Positions 56,145-64,000 of a stretch of 64,000 nucleotides of DNA are shown piece by piece. This stretch comes from Hyphomicrobium sp. CS1BSMeth3 (GTDB taxonomy: Bacteria > Pseudomonadota > Alphaproteobacteria > Rhizobiales > Hyphomicrobiaceae): NCBI RefSeq assembly GCF_900117415.1, contig NZ_FPEI01000004.1, positions 558,001-622,000 of the forward strand, written 5' to 3'. A program made the position numbers and the translations under genes. The notes beneath the pieces were generated by a model. It was not told the DNA's origin. It saw only the letters and a program-made list of their open reading frames with translations, and searched no databases. Every line of letters begins with the position of its first letter. The stretch's first letter is position 1.

Positions 56145-57113
56145 CTACTCGGCCGCCTGCGGCCGTGTGGTGGGCGTCCCCTCCCATTCGACACCGCTGC
56201 GGCGCATGTAGTCCGTGAACCAGAGCGGGTCCGTGCGGAACTCCACGCGCCCATCCGGGTAGATGCGGGCCGTTGCGCGCCGCGAGGAGAGGCAGAACAT
56301 GTGCACGCTCATGGGCATGCCGCCCGTGTGGCAGTAGCCGACCTCGATGTGGCAGTCGACGACCATGCTCGAGCCCATGAAGCCCATGGCGCCCATGCCG
56401 ATCGAGTTGCCGATCTCCTTGAGCTCTTCTTCGAGCGCCGCGATCTTGGGATCGGGATTGCGGTCCCCCACCGTGCGCAGACAGGCCGCCTGCTTGCCGA
56501 GCACCACGGAAATGTCCTTCGAGCCCCCGAGGCCAACGCCGACGATGGCCGGCTGGCAGGCGAGCCCGCGCTTGCCGAAGGCGATCAGCGTGTCGAGGTA
56601 GAAGCGTTTGATGCCGTCGATGCCATCACCCGGAAAGAGCATCCGGTAGTCGGTGCCGAAGAGACCGCCTTTGTGCACGGTCGTGAGATCGATCCAGTCG
56701 CCTTCAGGATGGAAAGAGTATTCGATCTCGGGCGCGCCGATGCCGCAGTTGTTGTCATGGTCCGTGCGCCAGAGCGGGTGCACGCGGTTCGGCCGGAGCG
56801 GGATCGATTGCGTCGCGTTGGCCGTCGCGCGCCTGAGCGCATTTTCGAGCGCCACAGGCCCGCCCTCGATGCGCGCCTCGTTACCCATCTTCACATACCA
56901 GCGCGGCACGCCCGTATCGCCGCACATGGCGCGGCGGTCTTCCTTGGCAGCCTCGTAGTTCTCGAGCATGGCCTGGATGACGAAGGCCGAGAGATCGCCC
57001 TTCTCGGACTTCGCGCACTGGCGCAGGCCCCCGAGGTAGTCATCGGGAATCTCGATCGCCGCCTTGGCCATCAAGGCCTCGGCCGTCTTCTGGAGGGCTG
57101 AGATGGGGGTCAT
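56145..57113 (-). CDS. Class I fumarase/tartrate dehydratase alpha-type subunit
   Basis: The 322-residue protein is the N-terminal (alpha) domain of class I hydro-lyases with a [4Fe-4S] centre. Cluster cysteines are likely in AMCGDTGVP, NNCGIGAPE and the GxC of VDCHIEVGYCHTGG. PNRVHPLWRTDHDNN and KDISVVLGKQAACLR are also conserved. In two-subunit enzymes a beta subunit completes the active site; I find none in this window. The start at ATG 57113 removes a non-conserved N-terminal stretch. On the same strand as the HMG-CoA-lyase-like gene upstream. Confidence 0.88.
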   Translation of the reverse strand: MTPISALQKTAEALMAKAAIEIPDDYLGGLRQCAKSEKGDLSAFVIQAMLENYEAAKEDRRAMCGDTGVPRWYVKMGNEARIEGGPVALENALRRATANATQSIPLRPNRVHPLWRTDHDNNCGIGAPEIEYSFHPEGDWIDLTTVHKGGLFGTDYRMLFPGDGIDGIKRFYLDTLIAFGKRGLACQPAIVGVGLGGSKDISVVLGKQAACLRTVGDRNPDPKIAALEEELKEIGNSIGMGAMGFMGSSMVVDCHIEVGYCHTGGMPMSVHMFCLSSRRATARIYPDGRVEFRTDPLWFTDYMRRSGVEWEGTPTTRPQAAE

Positions 57114-57275
57114 CGCCTGCTCTTCTGGTTGATTGTGTGTGGTCGATCGTGCGCCGGAACCGCGCTCGGCGCGCACAATGTGTGTTCGGTCCGCATTCTG
57201 GGCCGTTACGTCTCGCCCAGCAAGGCCACGCGCGCATGGCCCCGCAGCATCGGGCGCGCCCCGCGCGCTGATGGA

Positions 57276-58247
57276 TCAGGCGGCCTTGGCGGCGCGGATC
57301 TGCTCCCGGAGCCGATTGAGCGTGCCGCCGCCCTTGACGGAGCCGGGGAGCGGATGACCGACGATCTCCTCGGCCAGAAGCGCGGTCTGAACGAGGCGCT
57401 CGAGGTCGACCCCGGTCGAAATGCCCATTTCCTCGCACATGAAGACGAGGTCCTCGGTGCACACATTGCCCGCAGCACTCTTGTGGGCGGCAAAGGGGCA
57501 GCCCCCGAGGCCCGCCACGGCCGCATCGTAGGTGGCGACGCCCATCTCGAGGCCGGCATAGGCATTGGCGATGCCCATGCCGCGCGTATCATGGAGGTGC
57601 AGCGAGAGCTCCAGATCCGGCCAGCGCCCGCGCACCGCGCCGACGAGGCGCTTGATCGTCGCCGGCGTCGCCCAGGCCATGGTGTCGGCGAGCGAGAGCG
57701 TCTTGATCTTGAGGTCGTGCGCGGCGGCGATCTCGAACACCTGGGCGACGAAGCCGAGCAGGCGCTCGGTCGGCATGTCACCTTCGAAATTGCAGCCGAA
57801 GGAGGCCATGATCGAGGCCTTCTCGACCGGCAGACCATGCGACTTGTAGAGCGCGATCGATGCCGACTGCGCGTCGTAATTCTCCTTGAGCGTGCGGTTC
57901 TGGTTGCGCTTGACGAAGGTCTCCGACGCCGTGAGCGAGATGCGGCCCGCCATGTCATAGCGGCCCGAGGCCATGGCGCGCTCGAAGCCCTTGTCGTTCA
58001 GCCAGAGGCACGTGTAGCTCACGCCATCGCGCTTCTTGAAACCGGCCGTCACGGCTTCGGCGTCCGCCCAGCCAGGGACGTTCTTCGGGTTGACGTACGA
58101 GACGCACTGGATCTGTTTGAGGCCGGTCTCGGAGAGGCTGTCGATCAGCGCGATCTTGCGCGCCGTCGGGATCGGCCCCTTCTCGATCTGGAAGCCCTCG
58201 CGCGGGCCCTCCTCGTTGATCCGGACCGACCTCGGTAGATCGCTCAT
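57276..58247 (-). CDS. HMG-CoA-lyase-like DRE-TIM metallolyase
   Basis: The 323-residue TIM-barrel enzyme resembles hydroxymethylglutaryl-CoA lyase. The N-terminal motif, usually GPRDGLQ, reads GPREGFQIEKG, i.e. the metal-ligand Asp is Glu. The metal HxH is in LSLHLHDTRGMGIANAYAGL in part (LHLHDTRGMG), and the catalytic Cys is likely in GLGGCPFAAHKSAAGNVCTED, here with a few extra residues (AHKSA) relative to the standard GGCPYA...ASGN. It may act on HMG-CoA in leucine breakdown or on another 3-hydroxy-3-methyl acyl-CoA. Confidence 0.85.
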   Translation of the reverse strand: MSDLPRSVRINEEGPREGFQIEKGPIPTARKIALIDSLSETGLKQIQCVSYVNPKNVPGWADAEAVTAGFKKRDGVSYTCLWLNDKGFERAMASGRYDMAGRISLTASETFVKRNQNRTLKENYDAQSASIALYKSHGLPVEKASIMASFGCNFEGDMPTERLLGFVAQVFEIAAAHDLKIKTLSLADTMAWATPATIKRLVGAVRGRWPDLELSLHLHDTRGMGIANAYAGLEMGVATYDAAVAGLGGCPFAAHKSAAGNVCTEDLVFMCEEMGISTGVDLERLVQTALLAEEIVGHPLPGSVKGGGTLNRLREQIRAAKAA

Positions 58248-58304
58248 GGTGCTTTATTCCCGGTGCATGACGGCGGCAATCGGCCGGCGCCACACCATGC
58301 GCGC

Positions 58305-59009
58305 TCAGTAGCGCCGGATCAAGCCCACGAGACGGCCCTGCACCTCCACCTGGTCGGGCCCGAAATGCCGGGTCTCGTAGTTCGGGTTGGCGGCTTCGAG
58401 CGAGACCCGTCCGCTCTGCCGGTAGATGCGCTTGAGCGTCGCCTCTTCCTTCTCGACCAGGGCGACGACGATATCGCCGTTGCTCGCCGTATCGGCGCGC
58501 CGGATGATGACCGTATCGCCGTCGTGAATGCCGGCCTCGATCATGGAATCACCGACCACCTCCAGCGCGAAATGCTCACCCGAGCCGAGCATATCGGGCG
58601 GGCACACGACGTCCTGACTGTGATCCTGGATGGCACTGATGGGCACACCGGCCGCAATACGTCCCATCATGGGCACTGCTGTGCCGGCGCTCTCCGGCGG
58701 CGCCGCTGCCGGACTGGGCGCGCTACCGCGACCTCCTTCGATGACCTGCGGCCGGAAAGGCATCCTGAGGGTAGCCGGTGCTTCCTCCTGCAGGGCCTCG
58801 GGCAGCTTCACGATCTCGAGGGCGCGCGCGCGGTGCGGGAGGCGCCGAATGAAGCCACGCTCCTCGAGCGCGGTAATGAGACGATGAATGCCCGACTTCG
58901 ACTTCAGGTCGAGCGCCTCCTTCATCTCCTCGAAGGAGGGGGGAACGCCCGTCTCCTGCACGCGCTGGTGGATGAGCAGGAGCAATTCCTTTTGTTTCGC
59001 AGTCAGCAT
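58305..59009 (-). CDS. lexA: LexA repressor
   Basis: The master repressor of the SOS response, 234 residues. The N-terminal winged helix spans about 1-65 ([20 protein letters not shown]). A long Pro/Ala linker follows. The self-cleavage site is Ala120-Gly121 (IAAGVPI), with the catalytic Ser155 (GDSMIEAG) and Lys193 (ATLKRIY). ATG 59009 gives the standard start. A consensus SOS box lies 109 bp upstream, indicating autoregulation. Confidence 0.98.
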   Translation of the reverse strand: MLTAKQKELLLLIHQRVQETGVPPSFEEMKEALDLKSKSGIHRLITALEERGFIRRLPHRARALEIVKLPEALQEEAPATLRMPFRPQVIEGGRGSAPSPAAAPPESAGTAVPMMGRIAAGVPISAIQDHSQDVVCPPDMLGSGEHFALEVVGDSMIEAGIHDGDTVIIRRADTASNGDIVVALVEKEEATLKRIYRQSGRVSLEAANPNYETRHFGPDQVEVQGRLVGLIRRY

Positions 59010-59504
59010 GAGATCTCCATTCCAATGCCGGTGCTGCGTCCATATGGAGACCGCGCACCGCCGCGATCGATGACTGCCGCACACGACCTAATCGTACAAA
59101 GCAGGAACACCCTAGATGTTCTAGGCTTGTTCCGCAAGCACTTTCCTCGCACGCCCTTTTTGCTGTGCAAAAAAGTCTTTCGCTCAATCACGAGATACCG
59201 GTTCGCCGCAACCAGTTCAGGCGGCATTCATAGCCGTCGCCGTATGGTCGCTGCGCGTGCGAACGAAGATCTCTCGATCGTCCGAGAGCGCGCCGGCGGA
59301 CACTTGTCCCGCACGCATGACGTCCGTCGAGCCCGGATCCGGCCACCCGTGTCGCGCTTCGAGCTTCCGTTGAGGTGCAGCCGTGCATCGCGCGGTCGCT
59401 TTCGAGGGCCCGTTCAAGACCTTTTGCTCCCGAATTTCGCTTCCGCTGGCATACTTGTGAGAGCGCCGCGCCGCATGGGACGGCGCCTGTGAATGGGCCG
59501 CCCG
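59010..59504. other. Intergenic region upstream of lexA
   Basis: This 495-bp region has the SOS box (59118-59132) near its lexA end. No gene is evident in the rest; it must hold the promoter of the small secreted protein gene to the right. Confidence 0.5.
59118..59132. promoter_or_regulatory. LexA-binding SOS box
   Basis: GTTC-TAGGCTT-GTTC exactly matches the alphaproteobacterial LexA operator (GTTC-N7-GTTC). A nearby GAAC (59105-59108) makes a GAAC-N9-GTTC dyad with the left half. The position upstream of lexA fits autoregulation. Confidence 0.93.
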
Positions 59505-59753
59505 ATGAGACGCGCTTTACTGATCGCTGCACTCTCACTCCTGCTGCCGACCCCGGCCGTGGGAGAGCAGCCGCGACACGTGCAGGGCATACCGCCCGAG
59601 GTGGCGCCGTTTGTAGTTGCCGAGGCTTCCTGCGCGAGCCTCTGCCGCCAGCGGCATAATCAGTGTCGCATCTCGACCAGGGGCTCGCCGCGTTGCGATG
59701 CCGAGCTTCAGCGCTGTCTCAAGGGCTGCCTCGCCGCGACCAAGAAGCGATAG
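59505..59753 (+). CDS. Small secreted six-cysteine protein, unknown
   Basis: The predicted 82-residue precursor has a signal peptide (RRALLIAALSLLLPTPAVG, cleavage near GEQP) and a mature part with six Cys in mirror order: C-x3-C-x6-C then C-x6-C-x3-C (CASLCRQRHNQC and CDAELQRCLKGC). This pattern suggests two helices pinned by disulfides. The last residues are basic (AATKKR). I prefer ATG 59505 over 59493. No family is recognised; it stands alone between lexA and the AidB-like gene. Confidence 0.65.
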   Translation: MRRALLIAALSLLLPTPAVGEQPRHVQGIPPEVAPFVVAEASCASLCRQRHNQCRISTRGSPRCDAELQRCLKGCLAATKKR

Positions 59754-59845
59754 CCTGAAACGAGGTCAGGCGGCCTTGCCGGCGAACGCTCCCGGTGCGA
59801 CGCTCGGACAAGCGCTTCAGCCCCACCGCTTGCGGAGAGGCCGCC

Positions 59846-61513
59846 ATGTCCCAGCTCTTCTCGACGCACGAGGTCACCAACCAGGCGCCCCCCTTCGAGG
59901 GCCGCAACCTCTTCGCGGATGATACTCCCCTGCGTTCGGCCGTCGCCCGCTACGCCCCCCAAGCGGCCGACGCGCTCCACGCGCTCGGCACTACATTCGG
60001 CAGCCAGGAAGCCTTCGAGCGCGGTCGCCTCGCCAATGAGCACCCGCCGCGCCTGAAAACCCACGACCGCCAGGGCCGCCGCCTCGACATCGTCGAGTTC
60101 CATCCGGCCTACCACCAGTGCATGGCAACCAGCTTTGCCGCCGGGCTTCACTGCAGCACGTGGGAGCATCTCGCGACACCGGGCGCCGCCCCGGCTCCCG
60201 GCGCCCAAGCGGCCCGCGCCGCCGGCTTCTACATGGCGGCACAGATGGAATCCGGCCAGTGCTGCCCCGTGACCATGACGCACGCGGCAATCTCGACATT
60301 GCGGCTCGCCCCGGCGCTGGCCGCCGAGTGGATGCCACGCATTCTCTCGCGCACGTACGATCCGTCCTTCCGCCCGGCGCGCGAAAAGACCTCGGTCACG
60401 TTCGGCATGGGCATGACCGAGAAGCAGGGCGGCACGGATGTACGCACGAACGCGACGACCGCCGAGCCTATCGCGCCCGGCGCCGGTGGCGGCACGCATC
60501 GCCTCATCGGCCACAAGTGGTTCATGTCGGCGCCCATGAGCGATGCCTTCCTCGTGCTCGCGCAGACCCCGGGCGGCCTTTCCTGTTTCCTCCTGCCGCG
60601 CTTCCTGCCCGACGGTACGATCAACGCGATCCACTTCCAGCGCCTCAAGGACAAGCTCGGCAACCGCTCCAATGCCTCCTCGGAGGTGGAATTCCACGGC
60701 GCGGAGGCCTGGCTCATCGGCGAGGAAGGGCGCGGCGTTCCTGCCATCATCGAGATGGTCACGGCGACTCGGCTCGATTGCGCGGTGTCCTCGGCGGGCC
60801 TCATGCGCCTGGCACTCGCCAATGCCGTCCACCACACGCGCTATCGCACGGTCTTCCAGCGCCATCTCATCGATCAGCCCCTGATGGCAGCCGTGCTCGC
60901 CGACATGGCGCTCGACGTGGAAGCCGCGACGGCGCTCTCCTTCCGCCTTGCGGCGGCTGTCGACGCCACGCCGCACGACGAACGCCAGCGCGCCTGGGTG
61001 CGGCTCATGACGCCGGTGACCAAGCTCTGGGTCTGCAAGCTCGCGCCGGCACTGGTCTACGAGGCCATGGAGTGCCTCGGCGGCAATGGCTATGTCGAGG
61101 ATGGCCTGCTCGCGCGCATCTACCGCGAGGTTCCGGTCAATGCGATCTGGGAGGGCTCCGGCAATGTCATGGCGCTCGACATGCTCCGCGTTCTCCAGCG
61201 CGAGCCGGATGCGGTGGCGATGGTGCTTGAGGAGATCGCCACGAACGCGACCGGCAGCACCGCCCTCCACGACGCGGTGGCCCGCATCAAAGGCTGGCTC
61301 TCCGACCCTCAGAACATTGAAATGCGGGCGCGCCAGATTTCCGAGGCTCTGGCCGTCCTCGCCGCCGCAACGCTGCTCAACGCGCAGGCCCCGGCCGCCG
61401 TCTCCGATGCCTTCATCGCGACGCGCATCGGCGGCCTTCCGCGCCAGCTCTATGGACAGGAGCTCCAATCGTCAGACGTGCGCGGGATCGTCGACCGCGT
61501 TCTGCCGTCCTGA
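59846..61513 (+). CDS. AidB-like acyl-CoA dehydrogenase
   Basis: The 555-residue flavoprotein is of the AidB subgroup, longer than ordinary acyl-CoA dehydrogenases. N-terminal VTNQAPPFEGRNLFADDTPL, FGMGMTEKQGGTDVRTN (FAD/substrate), GHKWFMSAPMSDAFL, the catalytic base region MECLGGNGYVEDGLLARIYREVPVNAIWEGSGNVM in part (GGNGYVEDGLLA, IWEGSGNVMALDML). AidB belongs to the adaptive alkylation response in E. coli; in this organism the role is inferred only. CGGAGAGG precedes the ATG. A MarR gene converges, with 20 bp between. Confidence 0.93.
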   Translation: MSQLFSTHEVTNQAPPFEGRNLFADDTPLRSAVARYAPQAADALHALGTTFGSQEAFERGRLANEHPPRLKTHDRQGRRLDIVEFHPAYHQCMATSFAAGLHCSTWEHLATPGAAPAPGAQAARAAGFYMAAQMESGQCCPVTMTHAAISTLRLAPALAAEWMPRILSRTYDPSFRPAREKTSVTFGMGMTEKQGGTDVRTNATTAEPIAPGAGGGTHRLIGHKWFMSAPMSDAFLVLAQTPGGLSCFLLPRFLPDGTINAIHFQRLKDKLGNRSNASSEVEFHGAEAWLIGEEGRGVPAIIEMVTATRLDCAVSSAGLMRLALANAVHHTRYRTVFQRHLIDQPLMAAVLADMALDVEAATALSFRLAAAVDATPHDERQRAWVRLMTPVTKLWVCKLAPALVYEAMECLGGNGYVEDGLLARIYREVPVNAIWEGSGNVMALDMLRVLQREPDAVAMVLEEIATNATGSTALHDAVARIKGWLSDPQNIEMRARQISEALAVLAAATLLNAQAPAAVSDAFIATRIGGLPRQLYGQELQSSDVRGIVDRVLPS

Positions 61514-61533
61514 GACATGGAGAATGGAAGGTT

Positions 61534-61995
61534 CTACGCAGCCTTCGGCGTCGGATGTGTGCTCAGGCCACCGATAATGGCCTCGAGCGCCGCAAGCAGA
61601 TCGTCGCGGCGCGCACCCGGTACCTGCTCGAGCAAACGCTCCTCGACCCGGCGGGCCGCCGGCTTCGTCGCAAGCAACACGTCACGCCCTTCCGGCGTGA
61701 GGCGCACCACATAAGCGCGCGCATCGGAGCGCGAGCGACGACGATTGAGCAGCCCACGCTTGACGAGCCGCTTGACGATATCCGCAAGCGTCGAGCGATC
61801 GATGCCGGTCGCGTCGACGATTTGGGTCTGGCTCGCGCTCTCGAGCACTTCCAGCGCAGCCAATACTGCGAACTGCCGCGGTGTCAGGTCGGCGCCCGAA
61901 GTTTCGCTGGCGAAGAGCTCGTCCGCTGCCTGACTGGCACGATGGAGCATGTGGATCGCGGACGTATCCAGCTCCGGTGATGTTTCATTTCTCAT
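61534..61995 (-). CDS. MarR-family transcriptional regulator
   Basis: The 153-residue winged-helix protein has LTPRQFAVLAALEVLE, the recognition helix TGIDRSTLADIVKRLVKRGL and the wing RRSRSDARAYVVRLTPEGRD, all MarR-typical. ATG 61995 has AGGG nine bases upstream; a GTG six codons earlier is possible. A loose dyad TTGC-N8-GCAA (62111-62126) upstream may be its operator. Confidence 0.92.
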   Translation of the reverse strand: MRNETSPELDTSAIHMLHRASQAADELFASETSGADLTPRQFAVLAALEVLESASQTQIVDATGIDRSTLADIVKRLVKRGLLNRRRSRSDARAYVVRLTPEGRDVLLATKPAARRVEERLLEQVPGARRDDLLAALEAIIGGLSTHPTPKAA

Positions 61996-62307
61996 GTCGA
62001 AGCGCCCTCGCACTAAAGGGAGTTACCTCGATCGGCCCATCAGCACACGGAAACACGGCGGATGCGTGGCGCCGCGTCGCCAGCCGCCGCTGTACCGGTT
62101 GCATAGGGCATTGCATTATCACGCAATTGTTCAGCACTGCTTCACGAACCCGTGCTTAGACCTCCGAGCTGAAGCGTTCACTCCCTTCGCCAATAAACCG
62201 TGTCCCCCGCAAAAGGTTCCCGGGGGCGCGTCGCTGCGGCGACTTGTCTTGAGCTGCCCGCGCACCACGTGTAGGACAACAGCAATCGAGAACCTCCCAG
62301 GCCTCAC
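61996..62307. other. MarR / sufE intergenic region
   Basis: This 312-bp divergent region has no gene. It contains the dyad TTGC-ATTATCAC-GCAA (62111-62126), a possible MarR operator, inside an AT-rich patch. Confidence 0.4.
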
Positions 62308-62730
62308 ATGACGCTGGACGACATTCGCGCCGACTTCGCTCTCCTCGACGATTGGGAGGACAAGTACCGCTATGTCATCGAGCTCGGCCGTGAGCTGCCC
62401 GCGTTCGACGAGACGAAGCGTACGCCCGAGAACAAGGTGCGCGGCTGCGTGAGCCAGGTGTGGCTTGCAACGCGCTGGCCCGCAGGCCCTGGCGGCGCGC
62501 CGGTGCTCGAGATGCAGGGCGACAGCGATGCGCACATCGTGCGCGGTCTCGTCGCGATCCTCCTCACGCTCTTTGCCGGCCGGACGGCGGAGGAGGTGAT
62601 CGGCACCGACGCCCGTGCCGTTTTCGGCGAGCTCGGGCTTTCCGATCACCTGACGTCACAGCGCTCGAATGGCCTCAATTCCATGGTCCAGCGCATCCGC
62701 GCCGACGCCGAGGCCGCGCTCGTCGAATAG
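62308..62730 (+). CDS. sufE: SufE cysteine-desulfuration protein
   Basis: It accepts sulfane sulfur from SufS and delivers it to the Suf scaffold for Fe-S assembly. The 140 residues include DDWEDKYRYVIELGRELP, the acceptor Cys in NKVRGCVSQVWL (about residue 47), and SDSDAHIVRGLVAIL-like GDSDAHIVRGLVAILL. No other suf gene is adjacent. A family C repeat begins one base after the stop. Confidence 0.95.
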   Translation: MTLDDIRADFALLDDWEDKYRYVIELGRELPAFDETKRTPENKVRGCVSQVWLATRWPAGPGGAPVLEMQGDSDAHIVRGLVAILLTLFAGRTAEEVIGTDARAVFGELGLSDHLTSQRSNGLNSMVQRIRADAEAALVE

Positions 62731-62731
62731 T

Positions 62732-62845
62732 GCCGCGGGCTGCTGGGAAGAGGTGCTGTGGCTTCCTGGTACGGCCTACCGGCCGGCGCGCAGTCGCGCG
62801 CTCATGACTGCTGTGCGCCGGTGCCAATCGCGTCCCCTCGCCCGC
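62732..62845 (+). repeat. Family C repeat, copy 4 (long variant)
   Basis: GCCGCGGGCTGCTGGGAAGAGG is followed by GGCTTCCTGGTACGGCC and the CCGGCGCGCAGTCGCGCGC block, near-identical to copy 2 at 28.2 kb. It starts one base past the sufE stop. Confidence 0.85.
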
Positions 62846-62878
62846 GAGCGGACAGCGCTCGCGTGTTGCGCCCTACTT

Positions 62879-63026
62879 CCCCCTCTCCCCATTGCCTTCA
62901 ATGGGGAGAGGGTCGGGGTGAGGGGCAGCGGCTTGCACCGACGTCAGCGTATGCCGCCGCCCCTCATCCTAACCTTCTCGTCGCGCCAGCGGCGCGCTTC
63001 CAGCGCGACAAGGACGGGGAGAAGGG
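62879..63026. repeat. REP-like inverted pair (family A), copy 7, with inserted palindrome
   Basis: The first unit is CCCTCTCCCCATTG/CAATGGGGAGAGGG (a compensated stem change: AT pairs replace GC). The second unit carries the GTCGCGCCAGCGGCGCGC insertion seen inverted in copy 5. Confidence 0.9.
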
Positions 63027-63058
63027 ACATGCCGGCGCTCGTGGCGTGCTCCGAGTCC

Positions 63059-63134
63059 ATAAAAGACGGGGGTCCGGGGGTGTCCCCCGGGCGGGTTGCA
63101 AGGGCGGCAGCCCTGCTCGTGGCGAAGCCACGAC
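63059..63134 (+). repeat. Family D repeat, copy 5
   Basis: ATAAAAGACGGGGGTCC, GGGGGTGTCCCCC, GGGCGGCAGCCC and the GTGGCGAAGCCAC hairpin. It ends at the 3' end of the PLP gene. Confidence 0.85.
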
Positions 63135-63138
63135 CAGC

Positions 63139-64000
63139 TTACCCCAAAGCCTGATCCAAATCGGCGATGAGGTCGGCAGGATCTTCGAGGCCGACGGAGA
63201 GGCGCAGCAGATCCGGCGGGCACGGCGTGCCGGCGCCTTCGACACTCGCGCGGTGCTCGACGAGGCTCTCCACACCGCCGAGCGACGTGGCCCGCTTCCA
63301 TAGCTGCACGCGCGCAGCGACAGCGATCGCTGCAGCCTCGCCGCCAGCGACGCGGATCGAGAGCATCCCGCTGAAGCCGCCCTGCATCTGCTTCGCAGCG
63401 ACGTTATGGCCGGGTCCCGGCAAACCGGGATAGAGCACCTCGACGACACGGCGGTCGGCCGCGAAGTGCCGCGCGATGGTCATGGCCGACGCCGACTGAT
63501 GCGCGACGCGCAGGTGCAGCGTCCGCATACCGCGCAGCAGGAGCGAAGCCTCGAAAGGCGACAGCACGGCACCAAGCCCCGAGCGCAAGCTTTTCGCGCG
63601 GTCGAGCAGCGCATCCGCGCGCGCAAAGAGCAGCGCACCCGCGATGATGTCCGAGTGACCGTTGAGGTACTTGGTCGCCGAGTGCATGACGATATCGGCG
63701 CCGAGCGCGATCGGCTGCGAGAGCACCGGTGTCGCGACTGTCGAGTCGACACCGAGCAGCGCCCCCGCCTGATGGGCCGCCTCGGCTACTGCCGCGATGT
63801 CGCTGATGCCCCAGAGCGGATTGGCCGGCGTCTCGATCCAGATCATGCGCGTCTTGCCCGGCCGGATGGCCGCACGGATCGCATCGAGGTTCGTCGCATC
63901 GACGAACGTCGCTTCGATCCCGAGCGTCGGCGCGATGTTCGCGAGCCATCCCTTCAGCGCCCAGTACATGACCTCGGGCGCGACCACGTGCGCGGGCCGT
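63139..64000 (-). CDS. Cys/Met-metabolism PLP-dependent enzyme, C-terminal part (5' end outside window)
   Basis: The frame is open at the right edge, so only about 287 C-terminal residues are seen of a roughly 390-residue enzyme. The PLP Lys is in MHSATKYLNGHSD, preceded by LGVDSTVATPVLSQPIALGAD, as in cystathionine gamma-synthase/lyase and methionine gamma-lyase relatives. Its start, ...HVVAPEVMYWALKGWL, continues upstream beyond base 64000. LRLSVGLEDPADLIADLDQAL is the canonical end. Exact substrate undetermined. Confidence 0.92.
   Translation of the reverse strand, partial: RPAHVVAPEVMYWALKGWLANIAPTLGIEATFVDATNLDAIRAAIRPGKTRMIWIETPANPLWGISDIAAVAEAAHQAGALLGVDSTVATPVLSQPIALGADIVMHSATKYLNGHSDIIAGALLFARADALLDRAKSLRSGLGAVLSPFEASLLLRGMRTLHLRVAHQSASAMTIARHFAADRRVVEVLYPGLPGPGHNVAAKQMQGGFSGMLSIRVAGGEAAAIAVAARVQLWKRATSLGGVESLVEHRASVEGAGTPCPPDLLRLSVGLEDPADLIADLDQALG

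Noticed and set aside
59708-61468. 586-residue minus-strand frame
   Set aside because: Antisense to the AidB-like gene.

Overview
The window is a GC-rich chromosomal segment of ordinary bacterial gene content, and it most resembles the Hyphomicrobiales (Rhizobiales) branch of the Alphaproteobacteria. The evidence is the gene families and their order: an aroA-cmk-rpsA run with a class II EPSP synthase, glyA-nrdR-ribD, a folate-dependent TrmFO, an NdvA-type glucan exporter, a PetP/PetR-like MarR plus OmpR-type regulator pair, a phasin, and a lexA gene preceded by the alphaproteobacterial SOS box (GTTC-N7-GTTC). I see no tRNA or rRNA gene, no CRISPR array, no phage and no transposase gene.

Layout. 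1-8.4 kb: truncated amidohydrolase, SH3 protein, OafA-type acyltransferase, lipoprotein, trmFO, CinA-like amidase, small membrane protein, MFS transporter. 8.6-15.9 kb (minus strand): 3-hydroxyisobutyrate-dehydrogenase-like enzyme, COG3146 acyltransferase, rpsA, cmk, aroA and a CoxD/MoxR-type AAA+ ATPase. 16-21.7 kb: glyA, nrdR, ribD, thioesterase, ptsN, with uppP convergent. 22-28 kb: giant AsmA protein and a DUF4139 protein. 28.7-33 kb (minus): ndvA, FAD amine oxidase and a Tat-exported metallo-beta-lactamase-fold hydrolase. 33.6-37.3 kb: molybdenum hydroxylase operon of the form II CO-dehydrogenase type (S-L-M order). 37.4-42 kb: phasin, ilvE, MarR/response regulator/histidine kinase. 42.2-42.9 kb: two tandem paralogous secreted Arg/Cys-rich peptides. 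43-46.3 kb: CsaA, YihY, gamma-carbonic-anhydrase-like protein, a redoxin with a very His-rich tail, pyrE. 46.5-49.6 kb: DevBCA-like ABC exporter. 50-52.8 kb: DUF2147 protein, ggt, acyP. 53-58.3 kb: CoA-ester lyase plus MaoC hydratase, nadK, cutA, lone fumarase alpha subunit, HMG-CoA-lyase-like enzyme. 58.3-64 kb: lexA, a secreted Cys-rich peptide, AidB-like acyl-CoA dehydrogenase, MarR, sufE and a truncated Cys/Met-metabolism PLP enzyme.

The most unusual content is intergenic. Three copies of a 166-bp element (17.4, 33.3 and 54.1 kb) have exactly the same architecture: two 76-bp hairpin modules around a 14-bp linker, with mirrored bulges. Stems and loop cores are conserved while the loop flanks vary. 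Seven paired REP-like elements (about 115-150 bp) sit in gene gaps, often joined through a semi-conserved linker to a GGGGGTGTCCCCC hairpin element. Two of them carry the same nested palindromic insertion. A further family with GCCGCGGGC terminal repeats starts just after stop codons. These look like several interacting non-autonomous repeat families; I did not find a mobilising enzyme here.

Metabolically the segment mixes housekeeping (translation, nucleotide, riboflavin, NADP, aromatic and branched amino acid synthesis) with acyl-CoA and hydroxy-acid chemistry, PHB-granule biology, envelope lipid and glucan export, and small-molecule oxidation.
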